Positions 9,282-18,100 of a stretch of DNA of 64,000 bases are shown here, one piece after another; position 1 is the first letter of the stretch, and each line of letters opens with the position of its first letter. The stretch covers positions 434,001 through 498,000 of the forward strand of contig NZ_CP050307.1 in assembly GCF_014189535.1 (NCBI RefSeq), read 5' to 3'. The notes below the pieces were generated by a model. That model had not been told where the DNA came from. It searched no databases and saw nothing but the letters and a program-made list of their open reading frames with translations. The position numbers and the translations under genes are program-made. The DNA comes from Rhizobium lusitanum (GTDB lineage Bacteria > Pseudomonadota > Alphaproteobacteria > Rhizobiales > Rhizobiaceae).

Positions 9282-10085
9282 TTAGTTCAGCTTGCAGGCA
9301 ATCGATTCCGGGAACTGGCACTTGTCGCCTTCCGCGGTGAAAGCCACGCGCTTGATCTGCATGGTTGCCGGGCCGCCGCCATAGGCGAACTTGCCCATCC
9401 AGCCGCTCAGCGTGTCGGTGCCCCAAAGGCTGAAGAAGATCTTCTGGGCATTCGTCGGGATCTTCGAAGGGTCGGTCACGTCCTGGATCAGCTGGCCGTT
9501 CACATAATAGCGAAGCCGATCCTTCTCCCAGACGAAGGCATAGTCGTTGAAGCCCTGATCAGCGCCGCCGGGGACCGGAACCAGTTTCTCGTTGCCACCC
9601 TTGGCGGCGATATACTGGTTGACCTGAACCTGCCCTGCATTCTTGCCGAGAACTTCGAAATCGATCTCGTCATGCGGCCTCTTGTCGGTCGGCCCGATAT
9701 AGGTAAAGAACGCCGAGTTGAGGCCGGGGCCGCTGGCGGTGCGATAGCGCGCCTCATAGGTGCCGTAGCCAAAACGCTTGGTGGTCTGGATCTCGCCGCA
9801 GGCATAGTCGCGCTCACCGGTCTTGCCCTGAGTGAATTGAAGTTGCAGCATGCCGTCTTCGCGGCTGACCTGCTTCTTCGACCAGGTGCAGTTCTGGTGC
9901 GGGCCGTTGTTCCAGCCATCGGAAATGTACCAGCGGCTTCTGTCGATCCTGTCGAAATTGTCAACGAAGGATGTGCCGTTCGGCTGATCTTCCAGCGCGG
10001 AAGCTACACTTGGAAACAGGCCGGCGCTCAAGATGGCCAGTGAAACAAGGCTGAGTCTGCGCGCATGGGTGGTCGGTTTCGTCAT
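9282..10085 (-). CDS. exoK: Secreted endo-1,3-1,4-beta-glycanase ExoK (GH16)
   Basis: A 267-residue family 16 glycoside hydrolase with an N-terminal signal peptide (hydrophobic stretch LSLVSLAILSAGLFP ending ASA-LED). The catalytic signature HDEIDFEVLG carries the two glutamates and the aspartate of GH16. ExoK is a lichenase-like enzyme that cuts nascent succinoglycan to give low molecular weight forms outside the cell. Its ATG overlaps the exoH stop by four bases, so depolymerase and succinyltransferase are coupled; succinylation is known to make the polymer sensitive to ExoK. Confidence 0.95.
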   Translation of the reverse strand: MTKPTTHARRLSLVSLAILSAGLFPSVASALEDQPNGTSFVDNFDRIDRSRWYISDGWNNGPHQNCTWSKKQVSREDGMLQLQFTQGKTGERDYACGEIQTTKRFGYGTYEARYRTASGPGLNSAFFTYIGPTDKRPHDEIDFEVLGKNAGQVQVNQYIAAKGGNEKLVPVPGGADQGFNDYAFVWEKDRLRYYVNGQLIQDVTDPSKIPTNAQKIFFSLWGTDTLSGWMGKFAYGGGPATMQIKRVAFTAEGDKCQFPESIACKLN

Positions 10086-11212
10086 GTGTCACCTTTGCTC
10101 TGAAGTCGCCTGCCGGCGGTCGGCGTTGCCGGTGCTTTCGTACGCGAACACGCACGGCTACCAGTCAGCAGGTTGTAGATGGAGGGCAGGGCGGAGCGCG
10201 CCATGCCGTTGGTCAGCGGCAGCGCCATCAGGGCGATGGCAGAGGCCAGCAGATAGAAGATCGGATAGATCTCGCTGCCGCCGCGGTTCCAGAGAACCCA
10301 GAGGCAGAACAGCAGCGGGTAATGGGCGCAGAACACCCAGAAGCTCAGGCCGCCGGTTCCCGCCAGGCTCTGGCCTAGCCGGCTCCTGATGAAGATCGCC
10401 GACAGCGCCCAGAAACCGGGAATGCCGACGAGCACCATAAGGTTGCGGCCTATTTCGAGCCACAAGGGCAGCGTGGGGCCTGTGAGGTAAGTCGCCGTGG
10501 CCAAGAGTGCCGCCAGGGCGACGAAGGCCGGTCCAATTAGCGTGGCATAGCGATCGATAATCGTCAGGTCGACACGATAGAGGCTGAGATAGATGCCGAA
10601 GCCAAAGCTGAAGAGGATGGAGTTTCGAAGCACGATGCCGAGCGGGATCGGTAACGCCGCCAGCAGCAGCAAGCCCACCAGCGTCGATAAGGGAAAGCGG
10701 CTGATCAGCAACGCCAGCAATGGCGACAGCAGGATGCAGACGAAGAGATCGCGCAGGAAATAAAGGGGCAGGTTGATAGGCGTGCCCTCGATGGCGAAAA
10801 GAAGCGTTGAAAGCGTGCGCGGGCTGGCGTTCGAAAGATCGGGCAGAAAACCGTCGCCGACACCGAAGCTCTGCAGGATCAGCACCAAAAGGAAGAAGGC
10901 GCTGTTCCACAACAGGAAGGGCAGGAGAACGGTCTTCGCCTTGCGGCGAATGGTCTTGCCGTAGTCAAGCTTTGCCGTGCCATGCCGGAAAAGAAGATAA
11001 CCGGAAATGGCACTGAGGCAGGGCACCCCAACGCGAAAGAGACTATCGCGCAGAAAGACCCGCAGCCAATCGAAGAGCCCATAATCACCATTGAACGGGC
11101 TGGAATCCGTATCGAACGGGATATGCACAAATATGATGCCCGAAATGAGCACTATACGCATGAGATTTATCCGCGAAGACACGTTGGCAGTCACATTCAC
11201 GATGTCCGTCAC
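10082..11212 (-). CDS. exoH: Succinoglycan succinyltransferase ExoH
   Basis: A 376-residue multi-spanning acyltransferase-3 family protein with about ten membrane helices. The N-terminal segment SSRINLMRIVLISGIIFVHIPF contains the conserved arginine and membrane histidine of this family. ExoH transfers succinyl groups to the polymer repeat. An internal ATG at the MRIVL position is a possible alternative start. It is the promoter-proximal gene here: the expected exoI is missing, and 381 bases without a gene lie upstream. Confidence 0.92.
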   Translation of the reverse strand: MTDIVNVTANVSSRINLMRIVLISGIIFVHIPFDTDSSPFNGDYGLFDWLRVFLRDSLFRVGVPCLSAISGYLLFRHGTAKLDYGKTIRRKAKTVLLPFLLWNSAFFLLVLILQSFGVGDGFLPDLSNASPRTLSTLLFAIEGTPINLPLYFLRDLFVCILLSPLLALLISRFPLSTLVGLLLLAALPIPLGIVLRNSILFSFGFGIYLSLYRVDLTIIDRYATLIGPAFVALAALLATATYLTGPTLPLWLEIGRNLMVLVGIPGFWALSAIFIRSRLGQSLAGTGGLSFWVFCAHYPLLFCLWVLWNRGGSEIYPIFYLLASAIALMALPLTNGMARSALPSIYNLLTGSRACSRTKAPATPTAGRRLQSKGDT

Positions 11213-11593
11213 CCCTTTTCCAGATCGCTCCCCCCTTGCGACCGTTTCAACCAGAGCAGACTAGAGCCTACAACGCATAACCTAGGGCGATCTTACGAAA
11301 AGAAATATGGCGGTGCAGCAAAAAACGAGAATGAAGGGGCGCCAACTGCCGCAACTCCGCGGCAAAAAGGCCGGTGAAACAGGTGATGGAGACGGCCGAT
11401 ATCGGTGGAAGTCCCTGGTATTAAAAGGATTTAAGTACGCTGAAATAATTCGTGAAACGATCTGCGGCCCTACGAGGCATCATCATCATTTTTTTCGCAT
11501 TAGGTGAACATTTTTTGCACCGCCGCATAATCCGTGGTCAAACATGGACAGAATGGGGCGGCGATGCAAGTTCCCTAAGAAAGTTCTGCAGAA
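11213..11593. other. Gene-free gap at the usual exoI position
   Basis: 381 bases between exoH and exoT. In S. meliloti this position holds exoI, a thermonuclease-like secreted protein. I find no frame with nuclease-like sequence on either strand. A short hairpin TGCCGC/GCGGCA (11347-11352 and 11359-11364) is present. The minus-strand part near 11213-11300 presumably contains the exoH promoter, but I could not identify a clear -35/-10 pair. Confidence 0.6.
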
Positions 11594-13081
11594 TCATTCA
11601 GCCACAGGTTGCGCTTCCGCATTCGGCTTTCTGCGTGAACGAACGAGTTCCAGTATTTTGCGCACAAGCGCTCTCTCAGTCAGCAGGACGAAAGCGAGGT
11701 ATATTGCGCCGCCCACCACCGAGCCCACGACGATCTGCAGAACAGCGCTCGGCATCGCTACCTTCAGATGGTCCAGCATGAAGCGAACGATGAGTGCCAT
11801 GATGAGCGCGGTGATCATCGGCCGGTTGCTGATATAGAACCCTTGAAAGAACGGCATGCCGTCGGCGCGAAAGACCGCCCAGGAATAAAAGATCAAGGTG
11901 ATGACGCTGACGATGCAGAGCCAGACCATGGCGTTGATCAAATCGCCGGTCATGGCTCCATAGGCGACGGCAGCTGTAGTGACGACGGCGCGGATGATTG
12001 CCGACCAGAACAGGACATTGCCGCGGCCGACGCCCTTGAGATAGGGGATGAAGGTGCTGCAGGGCGTCAGGATCGCCTTGGAGAGTGCCAGCAGGCCGAG
12101 CACCGGCCAGGCATAGGCCCATTTCTGTCCGAACAGCACCAGCATGGCCGGCTCGGCGATGGCCCACAGGCCGAACATCATCGGCGCCAGAAGCACCGTT
12201 GTGACCTGCGTGCTCAGCATCAGCGCGTCCGACCGGCGCTTGCGGTCATGCATCATGTGGCTGAAGGCCGGAAACAAGACGCCCATAACTGCCGAGAGCA
12301 CGACCTGGTTCGGGATGCTGGCAAAACGATTGCCGGCGGAATAGGCGCCGGCATCGGCCAGACCGAGGTAGCGGGCGATGATCACCATCGGCGACTGGAA
12401 GGTAACGAAATTGGCGATTTCCGATCCCATCATGCCGAAGGAGAACTTCGTCAGCCCCTTGATGCGGCTGAAGGAGAAGGCGAACCGGGGGAAGTAGCCG
12501 GAGACGGCATAGAGACCGACAAGGCGAACGGTGCCGGAGACAAAAAGCTGGGCAACGAGCGACCAGACGCCAAATCCGAACCAGGCCAAACCGACCGCGA
12601 CCAGCGCGCCGGAGGACTCCGAAATCATGCTCCAGACCGCATCCTTGCTGAAATTCATCCGCCGCGCCAGGATCGAATAGGCGACATCGGCGGCGAGCTG
12701 GATGGGAATCATGAATGCCATAATGCGCAACAGGTAGGCTGCCTCTTTGGCGCCCAACAATGTTGCGAAGAAGTCGGCGAAGACATAAAGAACCACGGCC
12801 ATCAACGTCGACACCGCGAGATTCACCCAGAAGACGGAGTGAATAGTCAGCATATCCTCCTTCTCCTGGATGACGAGAGAGGAGGTGAGCCCGGCGCCGC
12901 CGATCATGGCGAGGAATTGCACAACCGTCAGCGCCACGGCGACGACGCCGAATTCCTCGGGAGTAAGGATGCGCGCCAGGATGGGCACGGTAATAAATTT
13001 CAATCCAAATGTACTTGTCTTCGATAAAACGCTCCATCCGACATTGTTCGTTATCGAACGGACACTAACTGTTGAGGTCAT
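11594..13081 (-). CDS. exoT: Succinoglycan repeat-unit flippase ExoT (Wzx type)
   Basis: A 495-residue integral membrane protein of the polysaccharide transport (PST/Wzx) family, with around 12-14 predicted helices from WSVLSKTSTFGLKFITVPILARIL onward. It has the typical LTPEEFGVVAVALTVVQF start seen in this group. Wzx proteins flip lipid-linked repeats to the periplasm; in S. meliloti ExoT also acts with ExoP and ExoQ on chain length. It is transcribed divergently from exoW across a 119-base gap. Confidence 0.94.
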   Translation of the reverse strand: MTSTVSVRSITNNVGWSVLSKTSTFGLKFITVPILARILTPEEFGVVAVALTVVQFLAMIGGAGLTSSLVIQEKEDMLTIHSVFWVNLAVSTLMAVVLYVFADFFATLLGAKEAAYLLRIMAFMIPIQLAADVAYSILARRMNFSKDAVWSMISESSGALVAVGLAWFGFGVWSLVAQLFVSGTVRLVGLYAVSGYFPRFAFSFSRIKGLTKFSFGMMGSEIANFVTFQSPMVIIARYLGLADAGAYSAGNRFASIPNQVVLSAVMGVLFPAFSHMMHDRKRRSDALMLSTQVTTVLLAPMMFGLWAIAEPAMLVLFGQKWAYAWPVLGLLALSKAILTPCSTFIPYLKGVGRGNVLFWSAIIRAVVTTAAVAYGAMTGDLINAMVWLCIVSVITLIFYSWAVFRADGMPFFQGFYISNRPMITALIMALIVRFMLDHLKVAMPSAVLQIVVGSVVGGAIYLAFVLLTERALVRKILELVRSRRKPNAEAQPVAE

Positions 13082-13200
13082 TGCGACATCCTATCTCTTG
13101 GGAGCGGCTGTAATCAGCGATGGAGATTGTCGAAAAAATGTATGGTCGCGACCCTGGGAGGAGGTCGCAAACTCTTTGTTGAAAAACGTAAGGCGAAAAA
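13082..13200. promoter_or_regulatory. Divergent exoT-exoW promoter region
   Basis: 119 bases between two divergent starts, so promoters for both must lie here. A perfect ten-base palindrome GGTCGCGACC sits at 13144-13153, with a related half GGTCGC at about 13163. I did not find a convincing canonical -35/-10 pair. Confidence 0.4.
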
Positions 13201-14160
13201 ATGGCGTCGATTACGATTGTTATTCCCTTCTACCAAAAACAGACAGGCATTCTGCAGCGCGCATTGAGGTCGATATCTAGGCAGGTGTTTCAGGATTTCG
13301 ATATCCTTGTCGTCGATGATGAATCGCCGCTCCCGGCGGAAAGTGAACTTCAATCGCTCGCAGACGACGAGCGTGCGCGCATTACAGTCATCCGCCAAGC
13401 CAATGCCGGCCCGGGCGGCGCGCGCAATACTGGCCTCGATAATGTGCCGGCCGCAAGCCGCTTTGTCGCCTTCCTCGATTCCGATGACGAATGGGCGCCG
13501 GAGCATCTGAGCAACGCTTTCGAGGCGCTGACGCGCCACGATGCGGATTGTTATTGGGACTCGATCAGCGGCGGCGAGGGTTTTTCCTATCATTTCGGTA
13601 TAGACGAACTGGCGAAATCGCCCGACGCCGTACGCCTCTCCGACGCACCCTCCATCATCGAAATCCCCGATATTGCCAGCGTCATGCTGAAGGACTGGGG
13701 CTTTCTGCACCTCTCCTGCATGGTGATCGGCCGGCCGTTGTTCGAAAAGATCCGCTTCGAAGCCTCACTGCGACTGGCGGCCGAAGACGTGCTGTTCTTC
13801 TGTGACTGCATCCTGGCGGCCAAGCGCGTGCTGCTCTGCGAAGACGCCGGCGCGCTGCGCGGCGAGGGCATGAATATCTTCCACAGCATCGACAATGATT
13901 CACCGCAGTTCCTGCGCCAGCAGTTCAACACCTGGACGGCGCTCAACACGCTGGAACAGAGATTTTCGCGCCGGCCGCAGGACATCGAGACCATTCGCGC
14001 CTGCAAAAACCGCGCCCGCCAGCAGGCGCTGTGGAGCCAGGCGCGGCAGTTGCGCCGTCACCGATTGCCACAACTTGGGCTACTCGCGAAATGGGCCTGG
14101 CGCGACCCCGGCATATTGCAGAGTGCGATGCAGCTTGCCGCGGGCAAGTTTACGCCCTAG
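13201..14160 (+). CDS. exoW: Succinoglycan beta-1,3-glucosyltransferase ExoW (GT2)
   Basis: A 319-residue family 2 glycosyltransferase, the same length as S. meliloti ExoW. Motifs are SITIVIPFYQKQTGILQRAL, ILVVDDESP, GGARNTGLD and the donor-binding FLDSDDEWAPEHL. ExoW adds the seventh sugar, in the side chain of the octasaccharide. An AAGGCG lies six bases before the ATG. It is followed by exoV on the same strand with an 85-base gap. Confidence 0.93.
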   Translation: MASITIVIPFYQKQTGILQRALRSISRQVFQDFDILVVDDESPLPAESELQSLADDERARITVIRQANAGPGGARNTGLDNVPAASRFVAFLDSDDEWAPEHLSNAFEALTRHDADCYWDSISGGEGFSYHFGIDELAKSPDAVRLSDAPSIIEIPDIASVMLKDWGFLHLSCMVIGRPLFEKIRFEASLRLAAEDVLFFCDCILAAKRVLLCEDAGALRGEGMNIFHSIDNDSPQFLRQQFNTWTALNTLEQRFSRRPQDIETIRACKNRARQQALWSQARQLRRHRLPQLGLLAKWAWRDPGILQSAMQLAAGKFTP

Positions 14161-14245
14161 TTTTCGCAGTGCAGCAAAGCTGTTCATGCCCCATTCTAGA
14201 GCCAATGCATGTGCAGCTACGGTCTAGATCAGCAAGGAGTTCTGT

Positions 14246-15187
14246 ATGAAGCCGTTCCACTGGGAATCCACCCATGGCAATTTCGGTGACGATCTCAATC
14301 TCTGGCTCTGGGATTTTCTACTCCCTGGCCTGCGCGACGTTCATGAGGAAACACTGCTGGTCGGTGTCGGCACCGTCCTGAACACGTCGCTATTGCCGCC
14401 TGACGGCCAGAAGCTCGTGATCGGCAGTGGCTTCGGCTATGGCACGCTTCCTGACATGAGCGACAGGAGCAAATGGGATATTCGCTGCGTTCGTGGCCCG
14501 CTGACGGCTGAAAAAGTTGGCGTTCCCACGGATATGGGCATCATCGATCCGGCCGTCATGGTCACCGAGATGCCGGAATTCAAAAATCTGCCGAAGACCA
14601 AGCGCCACACGTTCGTGCCGCATTGGGAGTCGGCAGGCGCCGGGCTCTGGCAGGATATCTGCAAGACAGTTGGTCTTTCCTATCTCGATCCGCGCGGCGA
14701 GGCGAAGGCCGTGATCCGCGAGATCGCCACATCCGAGTTGATCGTCGCCGAATCCATGCATGGCGCGATCCTTGCCGATGCCTTCCGCGTGCCGTGGATT
14801 GCCGTCAGCACCTCGCGGGCGATCAACAGCTTCAAATGGAACGATTGGGCGCATTCTCTCGGCGTCACCTATGCGCCGAAACATATTCCCGTTTCCACCC
14901 GCGCCGAAGCGATCGCCAAGGGCGCCCGCTTCTGGGGTGTTGGCTTCGAACGCGATGAACAGGCGGCCGGAGAACTGGAAAAGCAGCGATATGGCGAGAC
15001 CGTGCTTGCTGATCCGCAACAGACCACGCTGCGCGTGATGGCAAAACAGGCACTTGCCGTACCCTCGGCGCTGGCGCTTTGGCAGGCCAGCAAGGCAAAG
15101 CCGCAGCTCAGCACCGACGCGGCCCTTGCCGGTCGCAAGGAGCGCTTCATGTCGGTGATTGAAAGCGTCAAGCGCGACTACATCTGA
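14246..15187 (+). CDS. exoV: Succinoglycan pyruvyltransferase ExoV
   Basis: A 313-residue member of the polysaccharide pyruvyl transferase family, starting MKPFHWESTHGNFGDDLNLW, with the GNFGDDLN family signature and later SELIVAESMHGAILADAFRVPW. ExoV transfers a pyruvyl ketal from phosphoenolpyruvate to the terminal glucose of the side chain; without it the repeat is not polymerised. AAGGAG six bases before the ATG supports the start. It converges with exoU, leaving only 12 bases between stop codons. Confidence 0.94.
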   Translation: MKPFHWESTHGNFGDDLNLWLWDFLLPGLRDVHEETLLVGVGTVLNTSLLPPDGQKLVIGSGFGYGTLPDMSDRSKWDIRCVRGPLTAEKVGVPTDMGIIDPAVMVTEMPEFKNLPKTKRHTFVPHWESAGAGLWQDICKTVGLSYLDPRGEAKAVIREIATSELIVAESMHGAILADAFRVPWIAVSTSRAINSFKWNDWAHSLGVTYAPKHIPVSTRAEAIAKGARFWGVGFERDEQAAGELEKQRYGETVLADPQQTTLRVMAKQALAVPSALALWQASKAKPQLSTDAALAGRKERFMSVIESVKRDYI

Positions 15188-15199
15188 CGCGCCTGCGAA

Positions 15200-16222
15200 T
15201 TATTCGGGAACGGCCTGCAGGAGATAACGCAGGCCGTTTGCGCCCGAATGGGCGATTGGCGCGCTGCCGCCCTTGCGAAAACGCTCGGTCTTATCGGCGA
15301 AAATACCGCCGGCTATGGCTGGAATGGCACCTGGCTTGCCCAGGGCGTAGGAGGCCGCTGCCCCCATGCCCGATTTCGATTTGATATCGAGAAAATGCCG
15401 CAGCTCGTACCGTCCGCGAATATGCTCCTCGTGGCGGCGGATGACTGCTGCATCGATCGGTGAGAGCCCGCCGGCCGCAAGGATCGCCCGATCCGCCTCG
15501 TAAAGTCGGCGCAAATCGTCGGTGCGATGCTGGCCGCTCAGGGAATTGCTGCGCACCACGGCGCCGTAGCCGCAGCTATGGATGATCTTGTAGCGCGCAG
15601 CCTTGGCAAGCGCCCGCACATAGAGGTCGTAATCCTCACCGAGACGCAGGGCCTCGTCATAGCGCAGGCCATGCTTGTCCAGAAACGACCGGCGCATCAG
15701 CGGCTTCAGGAAGCCGATCTCGCCGCGCCGGACGCCGCGCTTGGAAATATTGCCCTCGACAAAGGCGACCAGATCCAGGAAGCGCGGTTTCGGATCGAAA
15801 TGATCGAGCATGGTATAGGCATTTGAAACCGTATCGGCATCGACGAAGGCGATATTGTCGGCGACGAAATCCCAATCGTTACTGGCAAGCAGCGGCTTGA
15901 AGCGCCCCGGGAAAAAGAAGTCATCGGCGTCGAGGATGCTGATTAGCGGCGCGCGCGAAATCTCGATCGCATGATTGCGTGCCGCGGCTGGCCCGCGATT
16001 TTTCTCGAATTCCTGGATGATCAGGCGGCCGCTGCCATCATCGGCCTGACGCGCGGCGGCAGCCGTGCCGTCGGTCGAGCCATCGTCGATAACGACGACC
16101 TCGGCCACTTCCGGCTCGCGCAACGCCGAAGCCACAGCGAGACCGATGGTATCGCTGGCATTCTTCGCGGCAATGATTACGCAGACATTGTTTTCGGCAC
16201 TGTCGATCAAGTCAGCCTCCAT
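15200..16222 (-). CDS. exoU: Succinoglycan glucosyltransferase ExoU (GT2)
   Basis: A 340-residue GT2 enzyme with CVIIAAKNASDTIGLAV, EVVVIDDGSTDGT, SILDADDFFFPGRF as the DxD region and LRLGEDYDLYVRAL. It matches S. meliloti ExoU in length and place; ExoU adds the sixth sugar, which starts the outer half of the side chain. The C-terminal coding region contains an inverted repeat ACGGCCTGC / GCAGGCCGT (about 15209-15237) that could also fold in the convergent exoV transcript. Confidence 0.92.
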   Translation of the reverse strand: MEADLIDSAENNVCVIIAAKNASDTIGLAVASALREPEVAEVVVIDDGSTDGTAAAARQADDGSGRLIIQEFEKNRGPAAARNHAIEISRAPLISILDADDFFFPGRFKPLLASNDWDFVADNIAFVDADTVSNAYTMLDHFDPKPRFLDLVAFVEGNISKRGVRRGEIGFLKPLMRRSFLDKHGLRYDEALRLGEDYDLYVRALAKAARYKIIHSCGYGAVVRSNSLSGQHRTDDLRRLYEADRAILAAGGLSPIDAAVIRRHEEHIRGRYELRHFLDIKSKSGMGAAASYALGKPGAIPAIAGGIFADKTERFRKGGSAPIAHSGANGLRYLLQAVPE

Positions 16223-16299
16223 GGTTCTGTTGGAGACTTAGGACGACAACAGCCATCCGGCAACCACATGGTCACCAAAAGATGCGCCAAATGGCGGCG

Positions 16300-16596
16300 T
16301 CAGGGGTTGAAGGGTTCGGAACGATTGAGGTTGGCAGCGGGCAGGCCGCTAACCTTGTCACCTTCACGCACCGGCATTGCAGCCGAGCCTTCATTCAACA
16401 ACGCATTCCTCGCATTGCGTTCTTTCCACACCAGGAAAAGAACGCCCGCGAAGTAACCGATCTGTAGCAGGACTGCGCAAATTGCAGTTTCGATCAAGGT
16501 GACCGAAAGTGAATGCGTCAGGAAATAAGTCGCAATGGCGAATACGGCCAGAGTGCCCGCCATGCTGATGAAGACGCGAGGTGCATACATGGACAT
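16300..16596 (-). CDS. exoX: Exopolysaccharide production repressor ExoX
   Basis: A 98-residue protein, exactly the expected ExoX size. It has an N-terminal pair of membrane helices (VFISMAGTLAVFAIATYFLT and a second around IETAICAVLLQIGYFAGVLFLVW) and a polar C-terminal tail. ExoX represses succinoglycan synthesis after transcription, probably by acting on the priming enzyme ExoY in the membrane; the exoX/exoY dosage ratio sets polymer yield. GGGGAGGAGG just precedes the ATG. It is divergent from exoY, separated by a long AT-rich control region. Confidence 0.9.
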   Translation of the reverse strand: MSMYAPRVFISMAGTLAVFAIATYFLTHSLSVTLIETAICAVLLQIGYFAGVLFLVWKERNARNALLNEGSAAMPVREGDKVSGLPAANLNRSEPFNP

Positions 16597-17330
16597 TACC
16601 TCCTCCCCAGGAATATCTGCATAAAAGTAATCAAGGTCTTTCCTCCCTCAGTAGACCCAGAACTCAAATATATTTTATGATTCATTTAGATTCAACCAAG
16701 CGACGGCAATACGTTACGAATTGATACGGATCCTACGTCGCGCTCGTTAAAACTACTCCTCCACAATGAATACAATTGCATTCATTATCTTTTTTCGCCT
16801 CTCGACACTCTCCCAAAGGTTGTTCGCAAAAATTTCACATACAATTTCGTACTGCTAATCGATTAGTGCAATCGATTCTGATTTTAACAATTCAATCAAC
16901 TTTTATTACAAAGTCTGGCCGTTGCTTTCATCAATATGTGCGTCGCAATATCTTGTTGCAGTGCAATATTTTTGACCGAAAATCGGGGTTTGTCAGGGGT
17001 ATTCAAGAGTGTTTAAAGCCTATCTTGGATAAATCAGAGAAAAAAATCTACTAATTCGACCTTTCTTACCCTATTACACTATAAATCAAAACGTAAGAAG
17101 TTAATTCTTCCCGGATTTATACGGTATGTAATCTGTGTTCCGGTCGTCTTGGAGGTGACTGAACTTACGGCTCCGGCCACGTTGGCGGTAAAAGCATACC
17201 GTGAATCGGCATTGCCACAAAAAATTAGCTTAAAAAATCACAATCTCATCCTACACTCCTCGCTGCACCGCACTAGTTACGCGTCTGAGACATTTCCGAC
17301 CAATTCGCCAACATGAATGGAGTCATCTCT
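16597..17330. promoter_or_regulatory. Long AT-rich exoX-exoY regulatory region
   Basis: 734 bases without a convincing gene and clearly richer in A/T than all flanking genes. It contains a 22-base near-perfect palindrome at 16765-16786 (half-site AATGAAT, centre AATT), a perfect palindrome CTAATCGATTAG at 16855-16866 with a second ATCGAT just downstream, and TTGCA-G-TGCAA at 16956-16966. These are plausible binding sites for regulators of exoY/exoX (MucR-, LysR- or GntR-type regulators control exo genes in relatives), but no specific regulator can be named. A 92-codon frame at 16776-17054 has atypical composition and I do not call it. Confidence 0.6.
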
Positions 17331-18017
17331 ATGAAGTCTGCGACGAGATCGGCCGCAACGGCTTTTTTCAGCGCCACGGAAAGCGACGTTTTTCCGCCAA
17401 CGGGTGGAATCCTAAAGAGAGGATTCGACGTCACATCCGCCCTGATGGGACTGATTTTCATCAGCCCCCTCTTCCTCATGCTCATGCTCATGCTCCTGGT
17501 GAAGCTCTCGGACCGTGGCCCGATCTTTTACGGTCATCGCCGCATCGGTCACAATGGCAAGACCTTCGGTTGCCTGAAGTTCCGCACCATGGTCGTCGAT
17601 GGCGATAGGGTGCTGCAGGCTTACCTGAAGGCCAATCCCCGGGCGATGGACGAGTGGCGCGCAACGCGCAAGCTGCAAAACGACCCCCGCGTTACGCTTA
17701 TCGGCGCGGTGCTTCGTAAACTGAGCCTCGACGAACTGCCGCAACTCATCAATATCATCCGCGGCGAAATGAGTGTCGTCGGCCCCCGTCCTGTCGTCGA
17801 GGACGAGCTTGAGCGTTACGAAACTTCCGCGATCTACTATCTCCAGTCTCGCCCCGGCCTTACCGGTCTGTGGCAGGTCAGCGGCCGCAACGACGTCTCC
17901 TATGAGAGCCGCGTCGCCTTCGATACGCATTATGTCAAAAACTGGTCACTTGGCAGCGACATGATGATTATCGCCAAAACCATTCCCGCGGTTTGCCTCT
18001 CGCGCGGCAGCTACTGA
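17331..18017 (+). CDS. exoY: Succinoglycan-initiating galactosyl-1-phosphate transferase ExoY
   Basis: A 228-residue bacterial sugar transferase (polyprenyl-phosphate hexose-1-phosphate transferase). One membrane helix (LMGLIFISPLFLMLMLMLLV) is followed by FYGHRRIGHNGKTFGCLKFRTM, LSLDELPQLINIIRGEMSVVGPRP and RPGLTGLWQVSGRND, all family signatures. ExoY primes each repeat by putting galactose-1-phosphate on undecaprenyl phosphate. I chose the ATG at 17331 (MKSATRSA) because GGAG lies about eight bases upstream and the protein then starts like known ExoY; an ATG at 17313 is also in frame. Likely target of ExoX. Confidence 0.95.
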   Translation: MKSATRSAATAFFSATESDVFPPTGGILKRGFDVTSALMGLIFISPLFLMLMLMLLVKLSDRGPIFYGHRRIGHNGKTFGCLKFRTMVVDGDRVLQAYLKANPRAMDEWRATRKLQNDPRVTLIGAVLRKLSLDELPQLINIIRGEMSVVGPRPVVEDELERYETSAIYYLQSRPGLTGLWQVSGRNDVSYESRVAFDTHYVKNWSLGSDMMIIAKTIPAVCLSRGSY

Positions 18018-18032
18018 CGACGAAGCAGATAC

Positions 18033-18071
18033 CGCGGGGAAGGTTCCTGCGGTTTCCCCGCGCATGCGGGG
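18033..18071 (+). repeat. Overlapping hairpins between exoY and exoF
   Basis: CGCGGGGAA (18033-18041) can pair with TTCCCCGCG (18054-18062). The same CCCCGC (18056-18061) can instead pair with GCGGGG (18066-18071). The two structures exclude each other. No T-run follows, so read-through into exoF is expected; a role in mRNA processing or attenuation is only a possibility. Confidence 0.4.
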
Positions 18072-18100
18072 CTGCGATCTAATAACAGGGAAGATCCTGC

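Noticed and set aside
15209..15237. Inverted repeat ACGGCCTGC/GCAGGCCGT as exoV terminator
   Set aside because: Lies inside the exoU coding end and is followed by only three T residues; too weak to call.
16776..17054. 92-codon frame in the exoX-exoY region
   Set aside because: Serine/phenylalanine-rich random-looking translation, no ribosome site, within AT-rich regulatory sequence.
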